5,935 bases of DNA from the NCBI GenBank assembly GCA_000437255.1, contig FR899095.1:22549-28483 (forward strand), in the 5' to 3' direction. The stretch comes from Ruminococcus sp. CAG:403 (GTDB lineage Bacteria; Bacillota; Clostridia; Oscillospirales; Ruminococcaceae). Both the position numbers and the translations under genes were made by a program. Under the pieces are notes generated by a model. That model was not told where the DNA came from. It did no database searches and saw only the letters and a list, made by a program, of their open reading frames with translations. How positions within the stretch are numbered: position 1 is the first letter of the stretch; each line of letters starts with the position of its first letter. Below, one piece after another: positions 5,396-5,935 of the stretch.

Positions 5396-5935
5396 ATGGT
5401 TTCCAGAATCAGCAGTCTGGGACTGTTTGGATTAAATGCGTTTTCGGTGGACGTGGAAGTCGATATCTGCCGGGGACAGCCGCATTTTGAAATTGTTGGG
5501 CTTCCGGATGCATCGGTGCGGGAAAGCCGGGAACGCATCCGTTCGGCGCTGAATTCCATTTCAGTTGTGCTTCCGGCCAAGCGCATTACGGTGAATTTGG
5601 CACCTGCCGATGTGAAGAAGAGCGGCACCATGCATGACCTGGCCATTTTAATTGGGATTTTGCAGAGCATGGGAAACATTTCCGCTGATTTGCGGGGAAA
5701 ATGTTTTATTGGGGAAGTCTCCCTCAGTGGAGAAGTGCGTGCGGTGAATGGGGTTTTACCTATGGCACTGCTGGCGCCGGCTTTGGGCGTAGAGGAGTTA
5801 TATGTTCCCATGGACAATGCCTTTGAAGCATCTGCTGCGGAGCAGGTCAAAGTCTATGGGGTGCGCAGTGTGGCGCAGCTTCTGGCACATTTGGATGGAA
5901 CAGAACGCATTCAGCCGCAGCCTGCCTACCAGATT
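5396..5935 (+). CDS. comM: YifB/ComM-family Mg-chelatase-like AAA ATPase, N-terminal 180 residues, truncated by the window edge
   Basis: The visible part is the ChlI-type N-terminal domain of the YifB/ComM family. Signatures are VDVEVDICRGQPHFEIVGLP (18-37), SVRESRERIRSALNS (40-54), KRITVNLAPADVKKSG (62-77), DLAILIGIL (81-89), FIGEVSLSGEVRAVNGVLPM (104-123) and the VEELYVP region near 132-138. The family is usually about 500 residues; the AAA+ Walker motifs and C-terminal Mg-chelatase domain would lie beyond the window. In Haemophilus and Vibrio, ComM is a hexameric DNA helicase that promotes branch migration when transforming DNA integrates. The role in Clostridia is less clear, so the symbol denotes family rather than proven function. 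The start at 5396 is supported by GAGGTG 4 nt upstream and by alignment of MVSRI with family N-termini. The gene is divergent from rpoB and has its own promoter and leader. No frame disruption is seen. Confidence 0.93.
   Translation, partial: MVSRISSLGLFGLNAFSVDVEVDICRGQPHFEIVGLPDASVRESRERIRSALNSISVVLPAKRITVNLAPADVKKSGTMHDLAILIGILQSMGNISADLRGKCFIGEVSLSGEVRAVNGVLPMALLAPALGVEELYVPMDNAFEASAAEQVKVYGVRSVAQLLAHLDGTERIQPQPAYQI

Noticed and set aside
5338..5850. 170-codon minus-strand open frame
   Set aside because: It is antisense to comM, whose plus-strand frame is clearly conserved, and has no initiation signals.

Overview
The window is a chromosomal core-gene region from a low-to-mid GC Gram-positive bacterium. 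The RpoB and RpoC sequences are of Bacillota/Clostridia type: RpoB lacks the large insertions of the E. coli protein, the RpoC N-terminus closely follows the Bacillus/Clostridium form with a Cys4 zinc ribbon, and the Shine-Dalgarno sequences are strong. The overall look, including the acidic RpoB tail, suggests Oscillospirales/Ruminococcaceae. That placement is an impression from memory; genus is not assignable.

Layout: (1) positions 1-597, minus strand, the first 199 codons of rpoC (RNA polymerase beta'), running off the left edge. (2) 598-707, the rpoB-rpoC spacer with a hairpin that has no U-tract. (3) 708-4595, minus strand, complete rpoB (beta subunit, 1295 aa) with a long Asp-rich C-terminal tail. 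(4) 4596-5395, an 800-base divergent intergenic region. It holds a 206-nt rpoB leader, a perfect-consensus sigma-A promoter for rpoBC, an opposing plus-strand promoter inside the rpoB leader, a strong plus-strand terminator just behind the rpoB promoter, a stretch with no convincing gene, a second plus-strand terminator, and the comM promoter with its structured leader. (5) 5396-5935, plus strand, the first 180 codons of a YifB/ComM-family Mg-chelatase-like AAA ATPase, running off the right edge.

rpoB and rpoC encode the two large subunits of the transcription enzyme and appear to be one operon (110-nt spacer, no terminator between them). rplL, the usual upstream neighbour of rpoB, is absent; rpoB instead has its own promoter and stands back to back with comM. 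The least ordinary part is the rpoB control region. A good extended -10 promoter (TTGACA-N18-TATACT) points head-on at the rpoB promoter, and a terminator lies on the far side. Together they predict a roughly 125-nt plus-strand RNA whose synthesis would cross the rpoBC promoter. This architecture is read from sequence only; its function is inference.
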